Assembly: GCA_037693485.1 (NCBI GenBank)
Contig: CM075353.1
Coordinates: forward strand, 104,800,501 to 104,864,500
DNA from: Kitagawia praeruptora
Lineage: Eukaryota; Streptophyta; Magnoliopsida; Apiales; Apiaceae
Length of the DNA stretch: 64,000 nucleotides
Direction: 5' to 3'
In this document: positions 12,122-24,400 of the stretch, piece by piece
Layout: each line of letters begins with the position of its first letter
Numbering within the stretch: the stretch's first letter is position 1
Program-made: the position numbers and the translations under genes
The notes under the pieces: generated by a model
What the model was told of the DNA's origin: nothing
Database searches by the model: none
What the model saw: the letters and a program-made list of their open reading frames with translations, nothing else

Positions 12122-12373
12122 TTCCCTCTGTCTCTTAAAACTTTTCTTGTTTACCTTTATCAAGTTTGTCAAAGCACACTTTTGATCATTAATATCTTTA
12201 ATTTCGTATTAGTTTTAAATATAAAAACTTCATTGTATTAAAGTACTCATAAATACGAATCCAACAAGATCACTCATGACTATATTTGATCTTATAGATT
12301 AGACGTAAATTAGTAATTTGTCTCATGTTATGAATAGTCCCGACATTACAAACGTTTTGAGAGACGGAGGGAG
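12122..12373. mobile_element. Stowaway-type MITE
   Basis: About 252 bp with terminal inverted repeats (TTCCCTCTGTCTCTTAAAAC on the left; the right end reads CTCCCTCCGTCTCTCAAAAC on the minus strand), flanked by TA on both sides (12120-12121 and 12374-12375). Non-coding. Stowaway elements are non-autonomous Tc1/mariner derivatives. Confidence 0.85.
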
Positions 12374-12375
12374 TA

Positions 12376-13311
12376 GTTACTTAATTAAGATCCATGGACG
12401 TAAGTACTGTCTATGTTCAAACTAATTAATATATTACTTATTACTTTAAATATATCACTTTATTCGAAATTATTATTTATTACTTTTAAATATATTTTAA
12501 GAGGTAGATAAATAGCTATATATATAGGCTTTGAAGTTCTTATAAATGAAAAACAAAGATTTTTAACGGGAAATTAATAAATTATTTTTCCCTCACATTC
12601 TCTGCAGGTGTTGTATCTGTACGTTGCATTGTTGTGTTATATTTGCATGATGTTCATATAACTTTTGCAGTTTAAAGAATTTAGGTATTAAGAAAAGAAG
12701 TAATGATAATTCTGTTTGGTTGATCAGGTAGGTGTTAAAAAAAGCCAAAACACAATATATTTCTATTTGAATAAAATGATAAATATCTAATTAAAAAATT
12801 ATAGTATAGTAATATACATTCACATGATATTAAATAAAATTGAAAAAGAAAATAAAATATATAAATCATAATAAAATAAATAGAAAAGAAAGCATCCAAA
12901 TATTATAATAAAAATAACACAAATAAAAAATATTTAATAATATATCCTATTTTTTTTATAAAAGATAAGAAAAGTAAACCGTAAGCTACTAATTTCTAAC
13001 ATGGTACTAGTAGAATTAGAGGTGATATTTGATTCATTGAATTCAAAGAAAGAAAAAAGGAAAAAAAGCGCGATACACCAATACATGTCGTGGCATTTAT
13101 GCTATAAATAATACAACGACGTTGGTTATGCTATAAATTAATTACGAAAATTGAAAAGTGAGCAAGAAAAATTTAATTAAGGCATAATACAACTCATGTT
13201 ATGTCAGGTGTTTTTTTTATTATTGACTAAAATTAAAACAATTAAAACTTTGGTTACCAAAGTGAAATGCGATCAAAGTTAACGGATCTAATATATAATT
13301 TAAGAGTACAT
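12376..13311. other. Intergenic DNA upstream of the VWA gene
   Basis: AT-rich with poly(A/T) tracts. No gene or element termini recognised. Confidence 0.4.
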
Positions 13312-13331
13312 GTCTGTCTATAAAGACAGAC
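13312..13331 (+). promoter_or_regulatory. TATA box framed by a perfect 7-bp inverted repeat
   Basis: GTCTGTC-TATAAA-GACAGAC. The TATAAA (13319-13324) lies 70 bp before the ATG at 13394, a normal spacing for a plant promoter with a short leader. The right arm also contains GACAG, the reverse reading of CTGTC. Confidence 0.5.
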
Positions 13332-13393
13332 TAAGATAGGTCCAAGGAATTAAGTAAATTGCTTTAGTCAAGTGTATTAGTTTTCTTTGCACA

Positions 13394-15721
13394 ATGTCGT
13401 TCAACGATGATGAGCCAATTGTTGCAAACATTAATGGCAAAGGTTCTATATATAGTTTCTTTTATTCAAAATTATTCAAGTTTATTAGTTTTTTATTTAA
13501 AATAATTATGTAACAATATTTTGAGTGATTAGCTAGGTTGCCATCCCACCACCTCTCGTTTTCGAAAAATTGAAATTATATATTACTGTTAGCATGTCAC
13601 GGTTGTTTTCTACTTGAGCTAGCTAGTTCGATCAGTTAGTTCTTCGATTTTGTGCAGCTAATTAATTAAGTTTGCGTATGCAGTTTGTCGAATTGAATGT
13701 GTGCACAAATATATTGAAATTAATTACAAGTAATCTGAATGCTTGTTTGTATGTACCAAATGACGCAGATTATTTCGATTTTGAAAATGCAAACGTCAAA
13801 ATCCGGCATGCGCTCGAGGCACCGCTGGAGGAATTCAGATTGACGGTAATGCTGGAGGTGACCGCACTATCAAGTGTGGACAATAGACCAGGACTAGATC
13901 TTGTGACGGTCTTGGATGTCAGTGGCAGCATGGAGGGTAGTAAGATGGAAAAGCTGAAAAGTGCAATGGAATTCATGCTGAAGAAACTTAGCCCCATTGA
14001 TCGTTTGTCGATTATCACATTCTCTGATACTGGCAATAGGTTGTGCCCATTGCGACAGATGACTGAAAATTCTAAAAAGGACGTTATGGAGCTGATCAAC
14101 AATATGCATGCTGAAGGTTTCACAAATATTGCTGACGGCCTTGAAAAGGCCTTACAAGTGTTGGATGAACGTAAATTCAAGGATGGCCGTGCCATTGCCA
14201 TCATGCTTATGTCAGATGGTGAGCAGAATGAAGGCAAGGATGCTGCGGAAGTTCAGGTGTCGAATGTGCCCGTTTACACTTTTAAGTTTGGCTCCATGTA
14301 TGGGGATCCCGACAAAATGGTTAATGTAAGTATCGACAGTCCTGTATATATCCTCTAAACTGTCTGCCAGATTGTATGCCTGTCAATTTAAAGTAATTGT
14401 TGTATATATTAACTACTAATTCCTAGCGTGCGCATTGGTTACAATTAACAGGTGCTGTTTACCATAGCTAAAAAAAGCTCCGGGGGAACGTTCTCAGATA
14501 TTGAAAAGGAAAAGGATTTGAATACTGCATTTGCCATGTGTTTGGCGGGTCTTCTCACAGTGGCTGTTCAGGGACTGATTATGAACATTGCACCAAAAGA
14601 AGGAAAATCGAGAATCGAGAATATAAGTGCAGGAGACTACAAGCAATCCGATTATCTGCAGGATGGCAGCAAAAACGTTACGTTTGGTGTTCTATATCAG
14701 AGAGAGACACGCAAAGTCTTGGTTGACCTTGTTCTCTTTAAGGTTGAAAAAGACGAGTCCGATGTAGTGGTCTTCGTTAGTGTGATGTCCAGGTCCAGGT
14801 GCGTTGCATAGCTTTGTTATATTTGTTAAGTAAATACATTGATCAGTTATGTTGTGTAATATTAAGTTATTTATGCAATTATAAATTTTCTCCTGCAGCA
14901 CTGATCTAGAGGTCGATGACCTACTTAAAAAGGATTTCAAAAATCCTATATCTGCAACGGTGAAACGCACAGGCGCATTTAAAAAATTGGAACAGAAACC
15001 TGAGGTGATCATTGAGGAGAGCCGTGTGGAGGCTACAAAAATGATGAAAGAAGCTCGGGTCATGGCTGACAATAAAAATATGAAAGGTGCTAAGAACAAG
15101 ATTGTTACTGCCCAGAATATGCTTCAAGATGTGGACATTGAACTTATTGAAGGGTCTGTTAAAATCCCTGAGATGCTGAAGCAGGAGCTGGATCAGTTTA
15201 TGGCAGATCTGCAATCAGCAGAGCTGTACATAACACATGGCCGTGCTTTTGCATTATCCTCTGAACTATCTCACGACCGTCAACGTTTTGCCGCAAGAGG
15301 GGATATGGAGAAGCCGGGTGCATTTTCTACTCCGCGTATGGAGGCATACCAAAAGCAAGCCAAATCATTTGACAACGATCCGACAAAGCCAGTGCCTACA
15401 GTTGAGGAAGATCAGAAGCAAGATATTGCTGCTGATCCCTTTGGTCCAATCATCAGACCTCTTAATCCAGTGCCTACAGTTCCAGTGCCTACAGTTGAGG
15501 AAGATCAGAAGCAAGATATTGCTGCTGATCCCCTTCGCCCAATCATTGGACCTCTTACGTCTTATCCAGAGGCGGACCCAGGATTTTTATTCTACTGGGA
15601 CTGGACTAAAAAAAAATTTCGGAAGATTGTAACAATTATAAAAAATAAAATAAAAAAATGTTGTGTTATCAAGTTAGGTGTTAAGGATAATTCCAGATAT
15701 TCATCTTCCATTGGGTGTTAA
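13394..15721 (+). CDS. VWA (von Willebrand factor A) domain protein, plant Vwaint-type, four exons, 591 aa
   Basis: Exons: 13394-13442, 13769-14325, 14452-14798, 14899-15721. All introns are GT...AG, and the exon sum of 1776 nt is an exact number of codons. The start MSFNDDEP resembles starts I recall in plant VWA proteins. The VWA domain is about residues 58-235; the metal-binding (MIDAS) motif is DVSGS (D66, S68, S70), followed by FTNIADGL and LMSDGEQ. Next comes a Vwaint-like beta region (about 245-320), then a helical part ending ELYITHGRAFALSSELSHD, as in inter-alpha-inhibitor-like plant proteins. No RING finger is present, unlike the WAV3 E3 ligases. The C-terminus carries a 31-aa tandem duplication (about 482-543, unit PVPTVEEDQKQDIAADP...) and a basic tail rich in K, I and F with a CC pair. 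Ligand and role unknown. It is the only intact-looking host gene here. Confidence 0.88.
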
Positions 15722-16089
15722 GGATGAGCACATAAGATCTAAGGTTGGCACTTAAACATCGAGCTTCCAAATTGTTTTTCTGTTATGATCTCTTGCTTTT
15801 ATTTATATATATCCAACTATTCTTCTTGATTATGAATTTATTTATACACTGTTTTTTTTTTAATAAAAATTTATTTATACATTGTTAATTGCAGATTAAA
15901 ACTTAGAGCCATTAGCACCTTTTAAATAACCCTCTGAAGTAAACTATGTCACATATGTCTGTGAGCAATATGACATTTTAACAGAAGATATCAATAAACT
16001 TGCAAATGATTCTGCAGACTCCGGCAACAAGGAAAAACTATTAATAGAACACTTACTAATTGTCCAGTTCTCAGGCTAGACTCTAGATG
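15722..16089 (+). other. Probable 3' UTR and downstream spacer of the VWA gene
   Basis: AT-rich, with AATAAAAA at about 15861-15868 as a possible polyadenylation signal. No coding recognised. Confidence 0.35.
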
Positions 16090-16250
16090 CACTACTAGAA
16101 AAACTGCAATAGACATCACACTTTAGACATCGGTTAGAAAAGCCACTGATGTTAAAAGTCTCTCTAACATCAGTAAAGACTAAACCGATGTCTAATAGTA
16201 ATAAATACATCACTTCATCGTAAAAACGATGTTTGGAGTTTATTTTTTAA
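16090..16250. mobile_element. CACTA (En/Spm-type) terminus 1 with subterminal repeats
   Basis: Starts CACTACTAGAAAAACT, a classic CACTA terminus, followed by inverted subterminal motifs (ACATCGGTTAG... and CTAAACCGATGT) and repeated CATCAGT/ACTGATG words. The opposite terminus was not found before the Sirevirus at 18945, so the element is either truncated or extends under the later insertion. Confidence 0.6.
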
Positions 16251-17322
16251 AAAATATAACCGCGGTTCCCCCTTTTCGTTTCCCCCTTATGCAAAATATT
16301 TCTCCCTTAGCCAAAATTCAACTCCCGCCCAGGCTCTTTTATCATTAAAAATATAAAAACAAAAAACATATAATCTAAAAAACCCCATCTCCCGTCAAAA
16401 ACATCAACTAAAACAAAAAACACGACCCCCATCTCTTGCGCTGAAGAACCCTAACCCCTCTTTTCTTCAATTAGCTCAAATTAACACACCATCAGCTCAA
16501 ATTAACACAACCCAAGCTCAAATTGCGCAAATCGTTAAACCCCCTTTCAATATTAGGTCGATTAATTCAATTTTTTATGTACTCTGTTGAACCCCCTTTC
16601 AATATTAGGTCAATTAATCGTTTTTCGTTCGATTTGTTAACAGATCTTAGAGCTTGGAGCTTGTTCAAGAAGTAGCTTGGAGCCTATTCAAGAAGTAGCT
16701 TGGAGTAATCGTTTTTTGCTCGATTTTGTACTTTGCTCGAATCTTTTCTTTGTTTTTTTTTATTGTATTTGGTTGTTTTGTAACTGCATCAGGCTCTAAG
16801 GTTTGTTCGGCTCGGTTTATCCTTTTATATGTATGTATATATGTTATTGTTCGAGGATTTGTGTTTGTGTTCGATTTTTACAATTTTGTTATATGTACGT
16901 ATGTATATATGTTATTGTTCAATTTGTGTGATTTGTGTTTGTGCTCGAGCTTCAAGCTTCCTACCTTCAGTTTTTTTACCCACACCAACTGTTTGTTAAA
17001 ATTACTCAAACAAATTTTCATTTTGGTGTGGCTACATTAAACACATTATGTGTTTTTTTTATCTTTCACTGGTGTTTCAATCAGTCCAGGAGCAGTAGTA
17101 GAGAGTAGAGACATGGGAATGGTATTTTACAGGTTGATGCAACCTGTGTTTACACTCAACTATACGAGAACCATGTGTTTACACTAACCATGGGAATCGT
17201 ACATTCAACTAACCATTTGTTTACACTATACGAGAACCAGAGTTCTTTAGCATATTGGAAAACCAATATATTTTTATATGCAGTGAGCTTAGCAGTTTAT
17301 ACATACATCATACATTAACAAC
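16251..17322 (+). other. Noncoding DNA, leader-like, upstream of the EME1-like fragment
   Basis: Pyrimidine-rich and AT-rich sequence. The run GAACCCCCTTTCAATATTAG occurs near 16539 (as AAACCCCC...) and near 16590, and AGCTTGGAGC-type words recur at 16650-16705. An open frame at 16726-17040 is hydrophobic low-complexity sequence and is not called. It could be the 5' UTR and first intron of the following gene fragment. Confidence 0.35.
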
Positions 17323-17392
17323 ATGAATCTACCGTATACATACTGCACTTATCTCTGTTACTGTATCTTCTTACTCTTGGTATCATCAAAGG

Positions 17393-17641
17393 TGCCTCTC
17401 TCTCTCTCTCTAGAAATCCCCGATTCAACTCCCATCACCAAGCGTCAGAGAACTCTCTTCGACTCCAAATCAACCGCTATTGTCTTCGTTATCGACGATG
17501 ATCCCACTCCTCAAAAAAGCTCCGGCTCTACGCCGTCAATTGTGCCGGAGACGCCGATGTCTGATTTTGCACAATTCCGGTCCTGTTGTTTTCCGGTGCT
17601 CGAAACCTGCCTCCGATCCAAAGCCTTCCGGTATTTTCATT
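17393..17641 (+). pseudogene. EME1-like N-terminal exon (structure-specific endonuclease subunit), damaged
   Basis: The frame reads ...VFVIDDDPTPQK...STPSIVPETPMSDFA, which resembles what I recall of the N-terminal region of plant EME1 proteins (DxDPTPQK followed by a VPETPxSD motif). EME1 pairs with MUS81 to cut branched DNA during recombination. After PMSDFA the frame seems to shift by +1 (CSKPASDPKPSG lies in the next frame), ending at a GT donor near 17637. The sequence before VPLSLSLEIPD does not look like EME1, so the true start is unclear. Catalytic domain absent. Tentative assignment by motif memory only. Confidence 0.42.
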
Positions 17642-17771
17642 TTTTCAGTTTATTGTATTCAGCATTTTGTATTTTAACTCAATGTATTCAAGTATCCATT
17701 AGTCGTAAATGTGTTGCGTAATTAGTTTGTTTGTTTGATATCTGTTAATTTTGAATGTTACGTGTTTGATA

Positions 17772-18092
17772 CTCCCTCCGTCCCAAAAAGATTGACACAC
17801 TTTCCTTTTCGGGACGTCCCAAAACTAATGAACCTACTATACTTACTATTTTTTAACACTACTTTTCACTATTACACCCATTAACTTTATTCCTTTTTTA
17901 TTAAACAAATACTATAAACACTATTACACCCACTACTTTACTTCCACTATCTCAAATCTATTTTTAAATATTCATAGGTCCCACCACTTATCCACTTTTC
18001 ATCTAACTTTACCCATTTTTTGACAAGTCAATTGTAACTTTCTTAATCTCCGTGAAAGTCAAACCAGCTCAAACTTTATGGGACGGAGGTAG
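17772..18092. mobile_element. Stowaway-type MITE (321 bp)
   Basis: Left end CTCCCTCCGTCCCAAAAAG; right end, on the minus strand, CTACCTCCGTCCCATAAAG. TA flanks both ends (17770-17771 and 18093-18094). It lies in the intron-like gap between the two EME1-like exons. Confidence 0.87.
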
Positions 18093-18663
18093 TATTATTA
18101 TCGAGTTTTGTTATCAGTTATTAGTAAGGATGTTATGTGATGCAAATTGATTTATCGAGTGCAATCTAGGTATTTGATTATTTAAGTCTTATTAGTCAAT
18201 TGTCCATGAATGAAATACTAATATAGTGCCATAAGCATTATAACCATGAGTTTTTCTTTTTCCTTATTGTTTTAAACTAGGTCGTCGATAGAAATTGTAC
18301 TATTTACACCTATTCTTAGTCCTGCAAAGCAGTTTCCTACCTCGCAGCAGAACTATCCCTTCAACTAGAAGGGTTTAGCAAGCAACTTGTTCTGTTTATC
18401 GATCATAATTATAATGCTAATCAGGCTTTAATGAGTTTGATCTACTTAAAATTTTACTTCACCACATCACAATTACCAGCCTAGAAATATCTTAATGCTT
18501 GTAAGTTCATCCACTTCTTTGACTTCATGAGGAAGAGCTAGCTATATGTATTTAGCTATGAAATTGTTCATATGTATTTAGCTGATATTACTGGTGATGA
18601 TTGATCCATACCATGCTAAACTCTGTAAATTTTACGCTATCTGTTTCCGGGAGCGCATGAATT
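18093..18663 (+). other. Intron-like spacer
   Basis: AT-rich and non-coding, between the two EME1-like coding blocks. No element termini seen apart from the MITE at its left edge. Confidence 0.35.
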
Positions 18664-18823
18664 TCTGGATTGATTCTTGTGGAGTCTGCTAATGAATCAG
18701 ACAGTTTTGGTGGTGCTGGAAATAGAAAGAAAGTTGCAGTGCCTCGTGCTACTTCTGAAGCAGAAACTTCTTCAGAATTTGGTTCCAGATGTAGTGATTC
18801 TCAGGTTTCTTTTGGTGATAAAG
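18664..18823 (+). pseudogene. EME1-like second coding block, fragment
   Basis: The frame SGLILVESANESDSF...ATSEAETSSEFGSRCSDSQV...FGDK fits the acidic/serine-rich region that follows the N-terminal exon in plant EME1 proteins (an ICLESDNESD-like stretch). It ends at a possible GT donor (AAAG|GTTTG). Nothing EME1-like follows before the truncated LTR at 18945, so the rest of the gene is missing. Could belong to a CACTA-captured fragment starting at 16090. Confidence 0.4.
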
Positions 18824-18944
18824 GTTTGTTGATCCGTTTGTTCGACGCAAACTGACTAGATCTTTCAAAGATGCTACAATAGTCATGTATATATAATTTT
18901 TTTTGTGCAATAAAGATATTTTGTTTTCTTCGTGCAAACAAAGA

Positions 18945-19108
18945 TGCTAAAGGTATTGTACACCTTTGGTAGAGTTTGTATTTGATCTTATTAATACAAA
19001 CAGAGTTTTATTCATTCGTTTATTCTTGTTCATATAATCAAGCAAAAATCAGACACGATTATATAACTTGTATTCAACCCCCCCTTCTACAAGTTATTCG
19101 AGTTAACA
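18945..19108 (+). repeat. S1 5' LTR remnant (last ~164 bp)
   Basis: Matches the end of the 3' LTR (from about 30373) up to the terminal GAGTTAACA. The C-tract near the end has 7 C here and about 12 in the 3' LTR. Upstream of 18945 the similarity stops abruptly. Confidence 0.85.
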
Positions 19109-19110
19109 AT

Positions 19111-19122
19111 TGGTATCCGAGC
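19111..19122 (+). other. S1 primer-binding site
   Basis: TGGTATCCGAGC, two bases after the LTR end. It differs by one base from the usual initiator-methionine tRNA complement TGGTATCAGAGC. Confidence 0.75.
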
Positions 19123-19157
19123 GGGTTGATTTCGAATAATCATAAAGATCTGCAATC

Positions 19158-21448
19158 ATGTCTAGTTACAAGGATGGGAATACTAAGATTCCTATGCTCA
19201 AGAGAAACAAATATACTCTATGGGAAGTAAAGATGTTGCATCATCTGGAAGCAATAGATCCTGATTATCTTGACAGAATCAGAGATGGACCTTTTATTCC
19301 AACAAAGGTCGTTGGACAAGCAACTGTTGATGGTGTGGTTGTTCCAGAACATACAGCAGAGAAGCCAAAATCTGAGTGGTCAGATAAGGATAAGGAGAAT
19401 GTTCTTAAAGATGCTAAAGTGAGAAACATATTATTCAACAGTCTTGATTCTATTCTCACTAACTATGTTCTCTCTTGTTAAACTGCTAAGGATATATGGG
19501 ACAATCTTAAGGTTCACTGTGAAGGAACTAAGCCTGTCAGGAAGAATATGAGGACACTACTTATACAACAGTATGAGTACTTTGAATCCAAGTCTGGTGA
19601 GTCACTTACTGATACCTTTGATAGGTTTACAAAACTCATCAATGAGATGGCCATGCATGGTAAATATTATGACTTGGAGGATATGAATACAAAGTTCATG
19701 AAAGCTTTGCCTGATTTCTACAATGAGAAGATATCTGCGATTGAGGAAGCTAATGATTTGGATGAAATATCATTAGAGGCAGTGTATGGAAAACTAAGAG
19801 CTTATGAACTTGACAAGCAGCAGAAGAAGAGCAGGAGTGAAGGAAAGATGAAGACTATTGCACTTACTGCTCAATCTGAATTAAAGAAGCTTCCTGAAGA
19901 ACAGCATGAAGAGATTGCTGTAAAGAACTCAAGGAAGAAGAAAAGCAAAGAAAGTTCTGAGTCAGAGACTACTGATATGGACTCTGACAACAATGATTCT
20001 GAATCTGAGATGCAGGAACTCTTTGCTATGTTTGCTAAAGCCTTCAAGAAAGGAAGATTCAACAGGAGAAGATTTAGCAAATGACCTTTTCAAAAGAAGG
20101 AGGAGAAGAAGAGTGACAAAGGGAAAGGGACAATTGTCAAGCTTGATAAGGCCAAGATCAAGTGCTTAATTGCAGCGAGCTTGGACACTTTGCTAGTGAG
20201 TGTAAGAAGCCTAGGAATTCAGGAAAAGGTAATGCACTTATGGTCACACAGAAGGATTGGGCTGATTCTAGTGGTTCTGAAGATGAATTGGATTATGACA
20301 ACATTGCACTGATGGCAAATGTTTCAGACAAACCTGGATCTCCAAAGAAAACTTCTCCATCCTCTGTTAAGGTATCACTTCACTCTCTTGATTCATTTGA
20401 TAGCTTAAATTCTGATGAAATTAGATCTATCCATGCTGAGTTTAAGAATCTTATGACTAATTTTAGAATTCTTACTTGTGAAAAAGATGAACTTAAGGTT
20501 AAGAATGATAAATTAGTTGATAGAAATAATTTTCTTGAATCTGAGTTAATTCAAATGGAAGAATACAAGTTAAGTTCTGATAAAGCTAAGCATGATTACA
20601 GTGTTATTCTTGAGGCTTATGACTATGTCAGAAAAGAACTAGAGGAAGAGAGAGATGTGATTAAGACCATTAACATTTCTGGTAAAAAGACACAAGAAAT
20701 CATCGAAAATGGAATTCGTGGTAAGGTTAATGGTTTAGGTTTTGATAAGGCTAGACAAGAAGAAAAAGTAGCTATTGTCAATGATGATAGTAAAGTAGAA
20801 GCTAGCACATCTAAATCTGAAGGTAAGAAAATTGTTTCTGAACCTAATCATGTTAAATTTGTTGATTCAAAAGGTACCCCTGTTGTACACAAAAGGATTA
20901 ACAATAGTAATTCAGATGAGAAAGTGTTAGAGAAACCTAAGAATGTAAACATAAGGTTTCTGTCTAAGTCTCAGTTGAAACAGAGATTAGATGGTCTTTC
21001 AGAGTCTAGCAAGATCAAAAGAAATAGGAATGGAAAAGAAGGTATTAACAAAGAGAATTATTACAAGAATGTACCTGATGCACCTAGGAAAAAATGCTAT
21101 AAGTGTGGAAATCATAATCATTTGGCCCTAGACTGCAATCATAAACCTTCTTGGAAAACTGAGTCCAGATTCCCCAAGACTCAGAAAATTCAATACCAAC
21201 CACAAAAAGCTTGTTATCATTGTGGTAGTTTACTTCATTCCATTTACATGTGTAGAGAATATCATGAACTGTATTATGACTATTATTCTTTGAAATCTGA
21301 AACTCCTAGTCACAAACAGTTTGGGAAATTAGAGTCTAAGGTTGACTCTGCAACAGGTAAAGTAAAAGCAAAATCTTCAAAGCCTGTTGTTTCTAAATCT
21401 AGTAAGAAAGGATCCAATCAAAGTTGGGTCCTAAAAAATTCTAACTAG
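19158..21448 (+). pseudogene. S1 gag, broken
   Basis: Starts MSSYKDGNTK; Copia-type Gag with LKVHCEGT, SLTDTFDRFTKLINEM and a charged linker. Zinc knuckles follow: a first knuckle (NCSELGHFASEC, first Cys displaced by a 1-nt deletion near 20165), then CYKCGNHNHLALDC and CYHCGSLLHSIYMC. Lesions: TAA at 19479-19481, TGA at 20082-20084 and the knuckle frameshift. The frame ends with TAG at 21446-21448, and pol opens in another frame 11 bases later. Long Gag with several knuckles is typical of Sireviruses. Confidence 0.85.
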
Positions 21449-21459
21449 TTACTTTTTGT

Positions 21460-24400
21460 TTGCAGGGCACAGGAAAGAAGCATTCAATTATCTTGGACAG
21501 TGGATGCTCTGGACATATGACTGGAATGAAGTCCCTGCTTACAAAGTTTGAGAGGAAAGCTGGCCCAGTAATATCTTTTGGAGATGGCAACAAAGGAGAA
21601 ACTCTGGGATATGGCTCAATTGTTTTGGGAAATGTCATCATAGAAAATGTAGCACTAGTTGAAGGCTTGAAACATACTCTTTTAAGCATAAGTCAACTGG
21701 GTGATAAAGGTTACAAATCAATCTTTGACAGAGAAGGATGCAAAATCTTGAATATGCAGAATGGAGACATTGTTCTAACTGGTCAAAGACATGGTAACAT
21801 ATATGAAGCCAGATTAAGTGATACATCTAAAGGAATTGTTAGATGTCTCTACAGCAAAGCAACAAGTGATGAAAGCTGGAATTGGCACAAGAAGCTCTCA
21901 CATCTTAATTTCAAGAGGCTTAATCAACTTGTTAAGCACAATCTGGTGATAGGCCTACCTCAGGCAAATTATGTGCAAGATGGACTTTGTGATGCATGTC
22001 AGCTTGGAAAGCAAAGAAGAACCACTTTCAAGAGCAAGACTGAAAATTCGATTACTGAACCATTTCACATGCTACATCTTGATCTGTTTGGTCCAGTAAA
22101 AATTATGTCTATCAGCAAGAAAAGATATGCTCTAGTCATAGTGGATGATTTCACAAGGTTTACATGGGTGTTCTTTCTACACAAGAAGGATGAAGCTCTT
22201 CAGCAAATCATTGAACTTGTAAAGAATATTCAGAATAACTCTGCTTACAAAGTTAAAGTACTTAGGAGTGACAATGGTACAGAATTCAAGAATTCTACAA
22301 TAGAGGGGTTTTGTGCAGACAATGGAATCACTCAACAGTTTTCTGCACCTGGTACACCTCAACAGAATGGTGTAGTGGAAAGAAAGAACAGGACTCTCAT
22401 AGAGGCAGCAAGAACCATGCTTGCAGATGCAAAACTTCCAACCTACTTTTGGGCAGAAGCTATTAACACTACATGTTTCACTCAAAACTGTACCTTGGTA
22501 AATAGTCATGGAAAAACTCCCTATGAGATGATCAAAGGAAAGAAACCAAGTGTGAAATATTTTCACATCTTTGGATGCAAATGCTATGTCCTAAAAGTTC
22601 ATCCAGAACAACTTGGAAAATTTGAAGCCAAATCGGATGAAGCAATCTTTCTAGGATATTCAGCATCTAAGGCCTTCAAGGTTTATGATCTCAGAACTCA
22701 CATTGTTATGGAATCAATTCATGTTGCATTTGATGATAAGAAATTTGGAATTCTGTAAACTGATGAAAGCCATGACAAATTGGAATTTGAAAATCTGAAG
22801 AATTCTGAGATACTCTCCAGTGATGATGAAGGTTCTCCAGAAGGAATTTCTATTGCTTCTCAAAGGAATGCTACTGTTGAGGGGGAGGAAATAAATCAAA
22901 GAGAACACAGTGATCATCAGGAGCAGACTAGCTATTTAGAGTCTACTCCATCAGGAACTGATCTTTCAGAGTCTACTCCATCAGGAACTAATCTTTCAGA
23001 GTCTACTGAAGGAAGATCAGTAACTAGCAGCAATATGGAATCTACTGATTCTACTGATCAAAGGAGAGTTATTGAAGGCAGAGAGAATTCTTCTATAAGA
23101 GATACCACTAACTTAGGGGGAGAGACTAGCAGAGTCAATCTACCACCTGTTAGAAAATGGACAAAGAATCATACTGAGGATTTGATTATTGGTGATCCAA
23201 ATAGTGGTGTTTGAACTAGAAGATCAATTCAAAATGAATGCTTGTATAGTTGCTTTCTCTCAAAGAATGAACCTAAGAAGGTTGAAGAAGCCTTACAGGA
23301 TCCTGATTGGGTAATTACAATGCAGGAAGAGTTAAATGAGTTTGAGAGAAACAAAGTCTGGAAACTGGTACCAAGACCTAAAGATAGATCTATTGTTGGT
23401 GCAAGATGGGTTTTCAGAAACAAGCTAGATGAATCTGGTATGATTGTAAGAAACAAAGCAAGACTGGTGGCCAAGGGTTATTCTCAGGAAGAAGGCATTG
23501 ATTATGATGAGACCTTTGCACCTGTAGCAAGATTGGAAGCAATCAGAATGTTTCTTGCATTTGCAGCTCATTCAAAATTCAAGGTATACCAGATGGATGT
23601 AAAGAGTGCTTTTCTAAATGGCAAACTTGATGAGGAAGTGTATGTGGAACAGCCACCTGGATTTGTTGATCCAAAATTTCCAAATCATGTCTACAAACTT
23701 GACAAGGCACTCTATGGACTAAAGCAGGCACCAAGAGCATGGTATGAGACTTTGTCTAAATTTCTTCTTGAAAATGGCTTCACAAGAGGTACAATTGACA
23801 AAACTCTATTCTTTAGAAAGATAAAAGGTGAATTGTTTTTAGTTCAAGTTTATGTTGATGATATTATTTTTGGTTCTACTAATGAAAAGTTGTGTGCTAA
23901 ATTTAGCAAGCTTATGCAGTCTAAGTATCAGATGAGCATGATGGGTGAATTAAATTATTTCTTAGGCTTGCAGGTCAAAAAGACTGAGACTGGTATTTTC
24001 ATTAATCAGTCAAAGTATATCAAAGATCTTTTAAGAAGGTTTGACTTTCAAGACTGTGCAGTTGCAAAAACACCCATGGCAACAGCCACTAAACTAGACT
24101 CTGATCCTAAAGGAAAGAGTGTGGATAATACTAGTTATAGAGGCATGATAGGCTCATTGTTATATCTAACTGCAAGTAGGCCAGATATAATGTTTTCTAC
24201 CTGTTTATGTGCTAGATTCCAAAGTGATCCTAAGGAATCTCATTTAATTGCTGTGAAGAGAATTTTTAGATATCTTAAAGGAACTCCAAATCTTGGTTTG
24301 TGGTACCCTAGAGAATCTGATTTCTTCCTAATTGGCTATTCAGACTCTGATTATGCAGGGTGTAAGATAGACAGGAAAAGCACTACAGGTACATGTCAAT

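Noticed and set aside
16726..17040. 104-codon hydrophobic frame
   Set aside because: Phe/Leu/Val-rich from T-rich DNA with no recognisable protein family; more likely intron or leader DNA.
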